The notes under the pieces are model-generated. The model saw only the letters and a program-made list of their open reading frames with translations. It made no database searches and was not told the origin of the DNA. The translations under genes and the position numbers were made by a program. Shown piece by piece: positions 57,101 to 64,000 of a DNA stretch of 64,000 nucleotides (position 1 is the first letter of the stretch; the number at the start of each line of letters is the position of its first letter). The stretch is taken from NCBI RefSeq assembly GCF_030463535.1, contig NC_132893.1, forward strand, positions 30,140,782 to 30,204,781. The letters are read 5' to 3'. Source of the DNA: Salminus brasiliensis (Eukaryota > Chordata > Actinopteri > Characiformes > Bryconidae).

Positions 57101-58584
57101 AGTAGGTAGTATAGGTAGTATACAGACGCAAAACTACAATAATTGTCTTGCTGTCCAAATACTTATGGACCTGACTGTAGTTTTAGAAATAGTAGACATT
57201 ACTTCGTCAGCATTAAATTGTATTGCTCAACTACCATCGCTCAGATGCCTCAGGGTCTGCTTACCGGCAGTCATAGATGTAAAGCAACCTGGGAATTCTG
57301 CAATGTGTTTTCCTCCTGTCATGCTCTCTCTGGCAGAATGTCAGGAATGATGTCAAACGCCGTTGGAGGGCCAGCAGCAGGGGTTGGAGGCCTGTCGGAT
57401 ATATCCAGCCTCATTGAAGCGTAAGCACCTACATTGCCATGTCTGTACTACAGCACTAAAAGCTGTACATATGGTTACAGTAACGCAGTGTTTCCCACAC
57501 CCAGTCCTTATTAATGTAGTCTCCCCAAACCACTTGTAGCTCACAGAAACAAACTGAAGTAGGTTGCGTAATAAAAACAGTAGCCGCATGTAGCCTAATG
57601 TTAACATAAGAACAAACATACTAAATGGACAGAAGTATTGGGACACCTGCTTTTTTATTGTTTCTTCTGAAATCAAGGCTTTTAAAAAGAGTTTATCCTG
57701 ATTTTGTTGGAGTAACTGTCGCTGCTGTCCAGGGAAGAAGGCTTTCTACTAGATTTTGGAGTAGCACTGCTGTGAGGATTTGATTGCATTCAGCGACAAG
57801 AGCATTAGTGAGGTCAGGATGTTGGAGGACCACCACCCCACCTCATCCCCAACTTGCCATTTCATCCCAAAAGTACTGATGGAGCACCATCCTTCATTCC
57901 AGAGAACACAGTTGCACTGCATGGTACCAATAGGTTTATGTTAATCTGCTCCAGGGAGTCCTATTCTATTGGCAGTATTTTACAGGGCATTATCTACAGG
58001 AACTAGACAAGTCATGTGTTTGTCTGCATTTGCACATCTGTGTCAGCAATGGGTGCAACTTTAAATGGCAATATATTCATTAGAAGGGGTGTCCACAAAC
58101 ATGTGGGCATATGGTGTAGTCCCACTATTATGAGTCAAATTTCAGTTCTGTATTTCATCCTTTTTGCTAAATGCAATCAACTCCTCACAGCAGTGCTCCA
58201 AACTCTCGTAGAAAGCCTTCATTCCCTGGACAGTAGAGACAGTTACTCCAACAAAAGATGGTTTCAGAAGAAACAATAAAGAAGCAGGTGTCCCAATACT
58301 TTTGTCCTTATCGTTTAGCTCCAGTGTCTTGGCTGATCGGTTGTATTTGGGATAGGAGGAAAGTTGTGCAGGTTTGGTTTTATGCTGAACTGTTCCTGTA
58401 AGCTTTCTCAAATGAGACTGGTATTCCTGGGAGGTATACGCCCATCTCTCTCTCTCTATCTGTCTGCCTCAGGGGTCAGCAGTTTGCCCAGCAGATCCAG
58501 CAGCAGAACCCAGAACTGATTGAGCAGCTGAGGAACCACATCCGGAGCCGCTCTTTCAGCGGCAGTGCTGAGGAGCATTCCTGA
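51070..58584 (+). CDS. sgtb: Small glutamine-rich TPR co-chaperone beta, whole coding span
   Basis: SGT proteins are cytosolic dimeric co-chaperones that bind Hsp70/Hsp90 tails through three TPRs and help sort tail-anchored and mislocalised membrane proteins. Ten coding exons from the ATG at 51085 join in phase to give 306 residues (human SGTB has 304). Residues 1-68 form the N-terminal dimerisation domain ([20 protein letters not shown]). Residues about 85-203 are the three TPRs ([46 protein letters not shown]). The C-terminal region carries [33 protein letters not shown] and the Gln-rich [29 protein letters not shown] and [12 protein letters not shown] are SGTB-like, not SGTA-like. The gene lies head to head with nln and tail to tail with trappc13. 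Confidence 0.97.
51540..51900. mobile_element. Transposon fragment in an sgtb intron
   Basis: ACCATGATGCTACCCCCACC, CAGTTGGTACACAGTGTTCT and CATCTGACCGTAAACATTTC recur in shortened form at 48.72-48.83 kb. This phrase set is common in fish DNA transposon remnants. No intact frame. Confidence 0.5.
52279..52382 (+). CDS. sgtb: sgtb coding exon 2
   Basis: The exon encodes [20 protein letters not shown] and [14 protein letters not shown]. The split Val codon joins it to the previous exon. The acceptor is tgtaatag and the donor gtaaac. Confidence 0.94.
52467..52880 (+). mobile_element. Transposon remnant in an sgtb intron
   Basis: It begins ACTCAGTGGCCAGTTTAGGA, a terminus seen with Tc1-like elements in fish, and contains GCATGGATACATCTTAGCAG and ACAGCAACGGATGGGCTACA, which recall the 14.76 kb relic (CACAGATGGGCTACAACAGC). 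Confidence 0.45.
53162..53237 (+). CDS. sgtb: sgtb coding exon 3
   Basis: The exon encodes [20 protein letters not shown] and QLKNE, the linker leading into TPR1. The acceptor is tctacag and the donor gtacgt. It ends in phase 1. Confidence 0.92.
53418..53517 (+). CDS. sgtb: sgtb coding exon 4 (TPR1)
   Basis: The exon encodes [19 protein letters not shown] and [17 protein letters not shown]1 with the clamp-type Lys/Asn positions. The acceptor is tcatcag and the donor gtggga. Confidence 0.95.
53686..53790 (+). CDS. sgtb: sgtb coding exon 5 (TPR2)
   Basis: The exon encodes [20 protein letters not shown] and [16 protein letters not shown]. The acceptor is gttcttag and the donor gtgagc. It ends in phase 2. 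Confidence 0.95.
53931..54069 (+). CDS. sgtb: sgtb coding exon 6 (TPR3)
   Basis: The exon encodes [20 protein letters not shown] and [20 protein letters not shown], ending ASSP. The acceptor is gtttgaag and the donor gtgagt. It ends in phase 0. Confidence 0.95.
54826..54888 (+). CDS. sgtb: sgtb coding exon 7 (63 bp)
   Basis: The exon encodes [18 protein letters not shown] and ISM, the SGT C-terminal hydrophobic motif. The acceptor is tgtccacag and the donor gtaaga. It is too short for open-frame scans and was found by family match. Confidence 0.93.
54905..55392 (+). mobile_element. DNA transposon family 1 copy in an sgtb intron
   Basis: The left end GTGTTTGTGGACACCCCTTC and the right end CCCAATACTTTTGTCCATTT bound a full-size body. 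Confidence 0.85.
55937..55974 (+). CDS. sgtb: sgtb coding exon 8 (38 bp)
   Basis: The exon encodes [13 protein letters not shown], matching the AASLMQNPQVQQL motif of SGTB. The acceptor is tcctccacag and the donor gtaagt. It was found by family match and phase. Confidence 0.92.
56165..56450 (-). mobile_element. tRNA-derived SINE copy in an sgtb intron
   Basis: On the minus strand the GAGAGCACAACTGGTAGGTG body is visible, and the A-rich tail side lies at the left (TTTTATCCACAATTGCCCAA). Diverged. Confidence 0.5.
56640..56960 (+). repeat. Dispersed fish repeat (TTTTTGGGAGGCGGGAGGAA type)
   Basis: It shares GGAATACCCCCTGGACAGG, TTTTTGGGAGG and CCCCTGGAGCTGTGAG with 25.59-25.88 kb. Class not assigned. 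Confidence 0.65.
57337..57420 (+). CDS. sgtb: sgtb coding exon 9
   Basis: The exon encodes [20 protein letters not shown] and DISSLIE, a near match to human SGTB and unlike SGTA. The acceptor is ctctggcag and the donor gtaagc. Confidence 0.95.
57624..58117 (-). mobile_element. DNA transposon family 1, nearly full copy
   Basis: The ends AAATGGACAGAAGTATTGGG and ACATGTGGGCATATGGTGTA are inverted around a full-size body. Confidence 0.85.
58158..58316 (+). mobile_element. DNA transposon family 1, right-end fragment
   Basis: TGCAATCAACTCCTCACAGC through to CCCAATACTTTTGTCCTTAT, immediately after an opposite-strand copy. Confidence 0.8.
58473..58584 (+). CDS. sgtb: sgtb terminal coding exon
   Basis: The exon encodes [20 protein letters not shown] and [16 protein letters not shown], then TGA ending at 58584. 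The acceptor is ctgcctcag. This is the Gln-rich tail that names the family. Confidence 0.96.
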
Positions 58585-58608
58585 TCATTCCACAGGTCTG
58601 GCCCAGCT

Positions 58609-58611
<3 letters not shown>

Positions 58612-58641
<30 letters not shown>
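58612..58641. repeat. CA microsatellite just after the sgtb stop
   Basis: About fifteen CA units starting 28 bases beyond the stop codon. Confidence 0.9.
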
Positions 58642-58644
<3 letters not shown>

Positions 58645-59052
58645 CAGACACTTCTGAAACTCTTAATATTAATAGAAACTCTAATGTCTAATAGTCTTGC
58701 TTATGTCTGTAGTTCTGTCCATGTTTATAGATAACACTGCACCATACAGTGTCAGAAACCACATAAGCAAGTCTAGACATTATGGCACTGTGCCAAGTCA
58801 CCTGCCTTCAGTCACCTATGGATAATTTGAATAGAAAAAGCTAATCAGCATGTATATGTATATATAACCTCAGTCAAACACTAATATTAGAATAAATATT
58901 AGAATATTAGTCTAATAACGTAGTACTGTGTTCATTAGAACATCCCCAAAGCTCTCCTCATGTGTTCTCAGTCTAGTATTATTTAGAGTTCTCCTCATAT
59001 CAACACCTGGTTTGGTGGTAAATCAGGGCTTATTGATGGTAAATCAGGTGAG

Positions 59053-59076
59053 CTGCTGCTGCTGCTGCTGCTGCTG
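59053..59076 (+). repeat. (CTG)8 triplet run
   Basis: Eight uninterrupted CTG units in the presumed sgtb 3' UTR. Confidence 0.9.
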
Positions 59077-60089
59077 ATGGAGTTGAACACATCCTCCACG
59101 CTGTGCTGGCTGGACTGGAGGGGGCGTCCAGGAGAGACCTGGAGGAACCGAGCTCTGTTCTTCAGACTAGCTCACAAGATCTCACTACTTTCTTCAAAAT
59201 GAGAAGCTCTTGCTCCTTTTTACTGGATTTATGTTCACCTGCATCTGTTCTAATAAGATCTGGAGGTTTTACAGTACAACTCTCTTAATGCTGAGAGAAG
59301 CCCTTTTAAATAATGTGCTCAGGTGCCCAAAACCCTTAAGCACCGTACTGTATCTACTGGCATTAGCCATGTAGCTCCAGTGCAAATCTACAGAGGCACA
59401 TTTTAAACAACAAGCATGTCTTTGCTCATTATGTCACTCCAGCGTTGAAAACGTGGTGTAAATGCGGGAGGCTGAATGAGATTCTTGGCTGTGCACACTG
59501 TTGCTGTGTAGTGCAGTGTAGTGACAGTGACTGGTTTAGGAGTCTTTTGATGCCCTTTTCATTTGTCCTGTATTTCTCCTTGCAGGACCACATGAGAGGA
59601 AGAACCGAGGCGAGGCGGGTGGAGGAAGCGGAGAAAGAAAGTCGTGAATGCAATCTCTACACCCATTCTTTCAAATCTGAGCACTGGCAGAGCTGGAGTG
59701 AGGAGAGGGAAAATGGGGCCAAGGCACTTTACAGGGACTGGGGCTTCCGTCCGGGAGGGAGGCAGAGGAAACAAGTCTGAAGCTCCTTTCACACTACACC
59801 ACTTCCCCCACCACTGCCCTGCTGTTTATGGCGTTCCAATGTTGGAAGGATCTAAGCAGTATTTTAGGAATTTGGTGGAATAATGTGGGAGATGTTCAGA
59901 TCATTTAAAGGGTCCATATCATAAAAAACACCCAACAGTTCCTTGCATTTAATTTGTATTTAAACACAGATATATTTTCAAAACATGCTCTTCACTCCGC
60001 CGTCCACGTATGGAAATGAAGCCCGTTTTGTGAGTTGTCATGTTTGTGATTTCACAACCATGAAAACATTTACATATAGCCACCTATCC

Positions 60090-60995
60090 ACGTTAAAGCA
60101 GCATTATGGAGGGTTGATATTTCTTGCTCCTAGGCTCCCCCTATCGTCAGGAAGTGTAATACCAGTTTTAAGGACATGCTTTACACATGCATTTCTGGAC
60201 AAGCTGGGGGTGCCTACATACTACAGTCTGATGTGGCATCAGGAGCGCAGTCCCCCAGTGCACTTCAGTTAGGGTGCTGCATTCAGCTCTGTTGGACTAC
60301 AAACGTGCCTAAATGCTGAGAAAGACACCCTGATTCTGACGTCAACCAATAGAAACGAGGATGGGTGGGCACAGGCAGATGGTAGATGAAATGTATTCTT
60401 TCCCAGGTCTGTACGAAGCCAGATTGGTAGAATATAAAGACTTGCTGTGTCGCACCGCCCTCATGGACAGCTGGCATCTGAAGGTAAAGAAGCATGTGGA
60501 CTGAGGTGGTAGAGTAATATTACAGGGTTCTACACAAATATGACACAAATATGGGGTTACGCAGATCTGGCAAGAAGTCTCGTGCAGCTCCACTAAAGTT
60601 TCATAGTGCAGTAGCAGCGTTCCAGCCCAGAGTAGCAATGACAGAGACACCCCTCTCCCTATCTCAATCATTCCCAGGCCAGAACGCTGCTACTGCACTA
60701 TGGAACTGTGGTGGAGCAGCACAAAACCTCTCTCCTGAACCATGTTTCGCTGGTAATTAGACAAATATTAGTCAAAAATCCTGTAATTTTATTCTACCGC
60801 CTCAGTCCACATGCTTCTTTACCCTCAGATACCAGTTCTGTATCTCTCAGCTTGTCAACAAATGCACCTATACAGCTGTCCCTGCATGATTGTATTTACT
60901 GCAGTGGTGTAAAAGTGAATTACACTCCTCAACTGTAGGGGGAGCACAGGAGCAAAAAACACCAGTTCTCACATAATGCTGCTTTAACGTGCCAT
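60090..60995. repeat. Two inverted copies of a dispersed repeat
   Basis: 60090-60205 (minus) and 60805-60995 (plus) share blocks such as AATGCTGCTTTAACG and GTAGGGGGAGC. A third copy, plus, lies at 18593-18760. The class is unknown. Confidence 0.6.
60587..60717. repeat. 36-bp inverted repeat in the presumed sgtb 3' UTR
   Basis: Arms 60587-60622 and 60682-60717 pair at 33 of 36 positions (core CATAGTGCAGTAGCAGCGTT) around a 59-base loop. It would fold as a long hairpin if transcribed, and it may be a small foldback transposon. Confidence 0.85.
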
Positions 60996-61696
60996 AACCT
61001 TTGTAAATGCCACATTTTATGGTACATTCCACAAACACACAGGAAGTGAGAATATGGGCCCTTTAAAACACTGTGGAAAGTGAAGCAGTGTGAAAGGTTC
61101 CTCAAGCGTGAGAGTTCGTAGCTGGTGGTGTGTGCAAGGAGATAAACCATCCTTTAACTAACTGTACTCAGAGAGAACCACCATCCAACACAGCAGGCTG
61201 GTGATCTTTCGTGCTTCTCTATATTCGTGCGTAGGTTTATGTGCCAGTCCTCTGCTCTTTTCACGGCTACGCCTGGCGGCGACACATCAGGGTCGAGCGT
61301 GTGTCAATTCCATTTTAACATTCAATGATTCATTATTGATTTCGTGCCTATCGATCGTTTATCTTTGGGTCATGGTCTTAGTCCTTGGTATACGAGGAAT
61401 TTTAACATATTAAGTGATCCGTTTTACTGCACTTTATGTTCATTTTAGGAACAAATGAAACATTTTGTGAATGATTTAAGAGAAACCTGTTCATATATGT
61501 GACTTTAGCTTCACTGGAATTCCACCGTTTATTTATTTCACAATGAGGGAACAAATAATGTGGCAGGAATGAGCATTAGTCTCTCAGCCTAATTTTTTCT
61601 GCATGCTCCATGATCTGATATTTGTAGTCAGATGTGTAATTTAAGCTTAAGAGAAACTGCGTGTAAACACTAAGCGCTTTAATGTTTGTCTGGAAA

Positions 61697-61702
61697 AATA
61701 AA
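61697..61702 (+). terminator. sgtb: Candidate sgtb polyadenylation signal
   Basis: AATAAA is followed by an A-rich stretch, with TG-rich sequence further on. It lies 3.1 kb after the stop and 400 bases before the convergent trappc13 stop codon. Confidence 0.5.
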
Positions 61703-61937
61703 AGAACAAAAACAAACAAACAAATAAATGTGTCTTGAAATCGCTGATGACTAAAAAATGCTTAATTCAGCATGATCTGAGTGACCATGGAAGGAGTGCT
61801 TCTCTTGCATATTTGTATATATATTACAGAATATGAACCTCCTTCCCTCTGTTAAGCCTTCTGTATTAGCTGATATGGAAGTGTGTGTGTCAGGGTGTTG
61901 GGTTACTTATACAAGCCTGTCGTTGTAAGTTAGCTCG

Positions 61938-61943
61938 TTTATT
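61938..61943 (-). terminator. trappc13: Candidate trappc13 polyadenylation signal
   Basis: AATAAA on the minus strand lies about 160 bases after the trappc13 stop. It sits 236 bases from the convergent sgtb signal. Confidence 0.5.
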
Positions 61944-62101
61944 CACATGTGAATGAAGACACTTAAAATGAAGGGCTTTAAAATAACATTCTAAAACATG
62001 ATCACTTCATAGTGTAAAAAGTGGTAAGATGGAGCACAGAGCTTGGTCCTTTCAGATATAATAGCATAAGAATAGCGTTAAAGTGCAGGAGGGGAGAAGC
62101 T

Positions 62102-62209
62102 TCAGCTTTCTGGGCTCAGGTAGGGGCACACCACACACACCTGCGCGATGTCGTCGTACTCGTACGTTCTTTTTAGGAACGTATCGGTGAGCCTCAGGCC
62201 AGATATACT
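62102..62209 (-). CDS. trappc13: trappc13 terminal exon
   Basis: The exon encodes [20 protein letters not shown], then [15 protein letters not shown] and a TGA. The acceptor is tttcatttcag. It was found by phase and family match. Confidence 0.94.
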   Translation of the reverse strand, partial: SISGLRLTDTFLKRTYEYDDIAQVCVVCPYLSPES

Positions 62210-63905
62210 CTGAAATGAAAGGAGAACAGATCAGCATCTGCATAAAACAAACACGTATACACCATGTGCAGTAAACAGGTAGAGGGGCTACATATATGGT
62301 CACTGTCTGACAAAAATCTTCCCAAAACCTTATTAACTTTCAATGAAAGTCAATGTACTATTGGTCCATTCATCATGAACGTCTGACACAATGTAAATAA
62401 CAACTGCCAGATTCACACTCAGTCAAAAAATTACAAACAGCAAAAATAGAATGGAAAGACAGACAGACTGACAGACAGACAGGTTTGGTGTCAGACATTT
62501 GCTTACTTTTGTACAGGAGCTACACTATATGGACAAACGTATTGGGACTACTGCTCATTAATTGTTTCTTCTAAAATCAAGGGTATTAAAAATGATAATG
62601 ATGATTATATTATTATTAATATAATAATAATAAAAGAAGAGTTTATCCTGTCTCTAATGTCCAGCAAAGGCCGCCTACTAGATTTCGGAGCATTGCTATG
62701 AGGAACAATTTAGGAATAATCAAATGGATGGAATAAGGAACTGAAATTTGACTTCCGACAATCGTGGAACTAAACCATATGTCCAAATGTTTGTGGACAC
62801 CCCTTCTAATGAATGTATTGGGTCACCTGAAGTTGAACCCATTGCAGGCACAGATGTGCAAAGATGCGCACACAGCTTGTCTAGTTCCTGTAGAGAAGTA
62901 CTGCCAATAGAACAGAACTCTCTGGAGCAGATCAACATGAACCTATTGGCACCATGATATCTAATGCCAGGCGTGGGTTAGAGGGGCATAAAGCCTCCAG
63001 CATTGAGCTGTGGAACAGTGGAACTGTGTTCTCTGAAATACTTCTGGGATAAGATGGGATGGTGTTCATCCAATATCCTGAATGCAATCAAATCCTCACA
63101 AAACTTTACCAAATTTCTTTAAAAATCACCTTGATTTCAGAAAAGACAATGAATAAGCAGGTGTCCCAATACTTTTGTCCATATAGTGTAGCTGACTGAT
63201 GTCTACTAGCAAGAAAATATTGGCTGAAGAAGCTGCGAACACAGTTAAACATATGGCTGAAGCTGGTTGTTACCTGTAGGCCCTGGACGGAGGACAGGAG
63301 TTTGAGGGGGATGGAGAGTGAGGCACTGGGGCTCAGTTTGCCTAGCTGTCTTCCGGACACACCACACCAGTGCACGGACCTGGTGTTGCACATCTCCAGC
63401 ACCAAGTCCATGGTTCGCTCGCTGGGAAACGGACATGCAGCTGGTTTACTCATGTTCATGCTTAACACCAGCGTCACAACTATGAGATCCACCAAGGGTA
63501 AATCGATTGGCCATACCTGCAGTTAGTGATTTTACAGGTGATGTCAAAAGGTTCCTCGAGGTTCACTGTGTCTGGAATGAACTCGAGCGAGAGCCGCACG
63601 TCCCCGTAACCAGGAGCCTGCGGTAAGAAGGGAAATAGCTTCATAAGTAAGTCAGTAGGTTTTTAGGTCCAACTGTAAAAGCAGGTCCTCCAGCAGGATG
63701 TACCATTCTCTGCAGCTGGCTCGTCTGTAGCCGGCCTCTCTCCCCTAGGTTGGTCTTCCACACAATGTCCAGTTTGCCTATTACTGTCACCCCTTTAATG
63801 ACCCCAGCCTTCTCCGCAAACTCTGGCTTGGGCTTCAGGCAGTACAGGTACTGCCGTGTGTCCATCGGCTGCAGGTACGACATCTTCCCAAAGGTCGATT
63901 CACCG
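62102..63905 (-). CDS. trappc13: TRAPP complex subunit 13, C-terminal part (partial gene)
   Basis: TRAPPC13 is a subunit of the metazoan TRAPPIII complex, a Rab1 exchange and tethering complex acting in ER-Golgi traffic and autophagy. Four exons on the minus strand join in phase and give the last 185 or so residues: [95 protein letters not shown] and [20 protein letters not shown], ending at TGA at 62102. These match the conserved C-terminal half of the family. The rest of the gene lies beyond the right edge. It converges on sgtb, as in human 5q12.3. A TIR transposon copy sits in its last intron. Confidence 0.96.
62522..62706 (-). mobile_element. DNA transposon family 1, fragment with left end
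   Basis: ACACTATATGGACAAACGTA begins a minus-oriented fragment with an AT-rich insertion at 62.60-62.63 kb. It lies in the last trappc13 intron. Confidence 0.8.
62775..63191 (+). mobile_element. DNA transposon family 1, nearly full copy
   Basis: The left end CCATATGTCCAAATGTTTGT and the right end TTTTGTCCATATAGTGTAGC form terminal inverted repeats. It lies in the last trappc13 intron, close after the opposite-strand fragment. Confidence 0.85.
63274..63421 (-). CDS. trappc13: trappc13 exon, second from the end
   Basis: The exon encodes [31 protein letters not shown] and [11 protein letters not shown]. The acceptor is gtttcccag and the donor gtaaca. It ends in phase 0. Confidence 0.94.
63517..63617 (-). 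CDS. trappc13: trappc13 exon, third from the end
   Basis: The exon encodes [32 protein letters not shown]. The acceptor is cttaccgcag and the donor gtatgg. It ends in phase 2. Confidence 0.93.
63704..63905 (-). CDS. trappc13: trappc13 exon, fourth from the end
   Basis: The exon encodes [38 protein letters not shown] and LQTSQLQRM. The acceptor tgctaatag lies just right of 63905 and the donor gtacat follows 63704. It enters in phase 2 and ends in phase 0. Confidence 0.94.
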
Positions 63906-64000
63906 CTATTAGCAAGCAAAACGAGTTAATGAAAAGAAAGCAAGTGTTAAGAGTCAAATTAATCCACACAGTCTATATTCAGCCTTCAGCAGATAAGCCC

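Larger units (their letters stand above)
58585..61720 (+). other. sgtb: Presumed sgtb 3' UTR
   Basis: No open coding exon is recognised between the stop and an AATAAA at 61697-61702. The stretch holds a CA repeat, a (CTG)8 run, a 36-bp inverted repeat at 60587-60717 and two inverted copies of a dispersed repeat. A tail AG followed by GT at 58595-58600 and an acceptor-like ctccttgcag at 59576-59585 leave room for a 3' UTR intron. The extent is inferred from the first good polyadenylation signal before trappc13. Confidence 0.5.

Overview
This window looks like chromosomal DNA of a teleost fish. The signs are intron-containing genes with GT..AG junctions, CpG-rich promoters, long CA/TG microsatellites and many copies of short inverted-repeat DNA transposons, tRNA-derived SINEs and Tc1-like relics of the kind common in fish. 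An ostariophysan (characin or catfish group) is a guess from repeat flavour only. I see no bacterial operon, CRISPR array or viral gene, and no clearly new biological system.

Layout: (1) 1-30.6 kb has no exon I can recognise. It is filled with transposon remnants, SINEs, a minisatellite at 5.86-6.71 kb and microsatellites, and it is most likely the first intron of a minus-strand gene. (2) 30.2-31.4 kb is a CpG island holding a candidate minus-strand first exon with a good splice donor, a perfect CArG box and a striking 35-bp inverted repeat. By gene order this should be the erbin promoter. (3) 34.15-46.43 kb is nln (neurolysin, M3 zinc metallopeptidase), minus strand, with 12 coding exons whose phases all join correctly. 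(4) About 49.6 kb is a candidate head-to-head promoter for nln and sgtb. (5) 51.07-61.7 kb is sgtb, plus strand, with ten coding exons giving 306 residues. (6) 62.1-63.9 kb holds the last four exons of trappc13, minus strand, with the 5' part beyond the right edge.

The order and orientation trappc13-sgtb-nln-(erbin) match human 5q12.3. This decides between the SGTA/THOP1 and SGTB/NLN paralogue pairs, because the peptidase itself carries a mixture of THOP1-like and NLN-like residues. The genes are neighbours by ancestry and do not form a pathway: a peptidase that cleaves small neuropeptides, a TPR co-chaperone, a TRAPP vesicle-tethering subunit and, probably, a junctional scaffold.

The items most worth a second look are the CpG-island hairpin, the CArG box at the putative erbin promoter, a decayed partial copy of an nln exon that keeps its splice donor, an orphan CRE flanked by ACTACA elements at 32.9 kb, the GATACCGATATC minisatellite inside nln, a G-rich tract in sgtb intron 1, and a 36-bp hairpin in the presumed sgtb 3' UTR.
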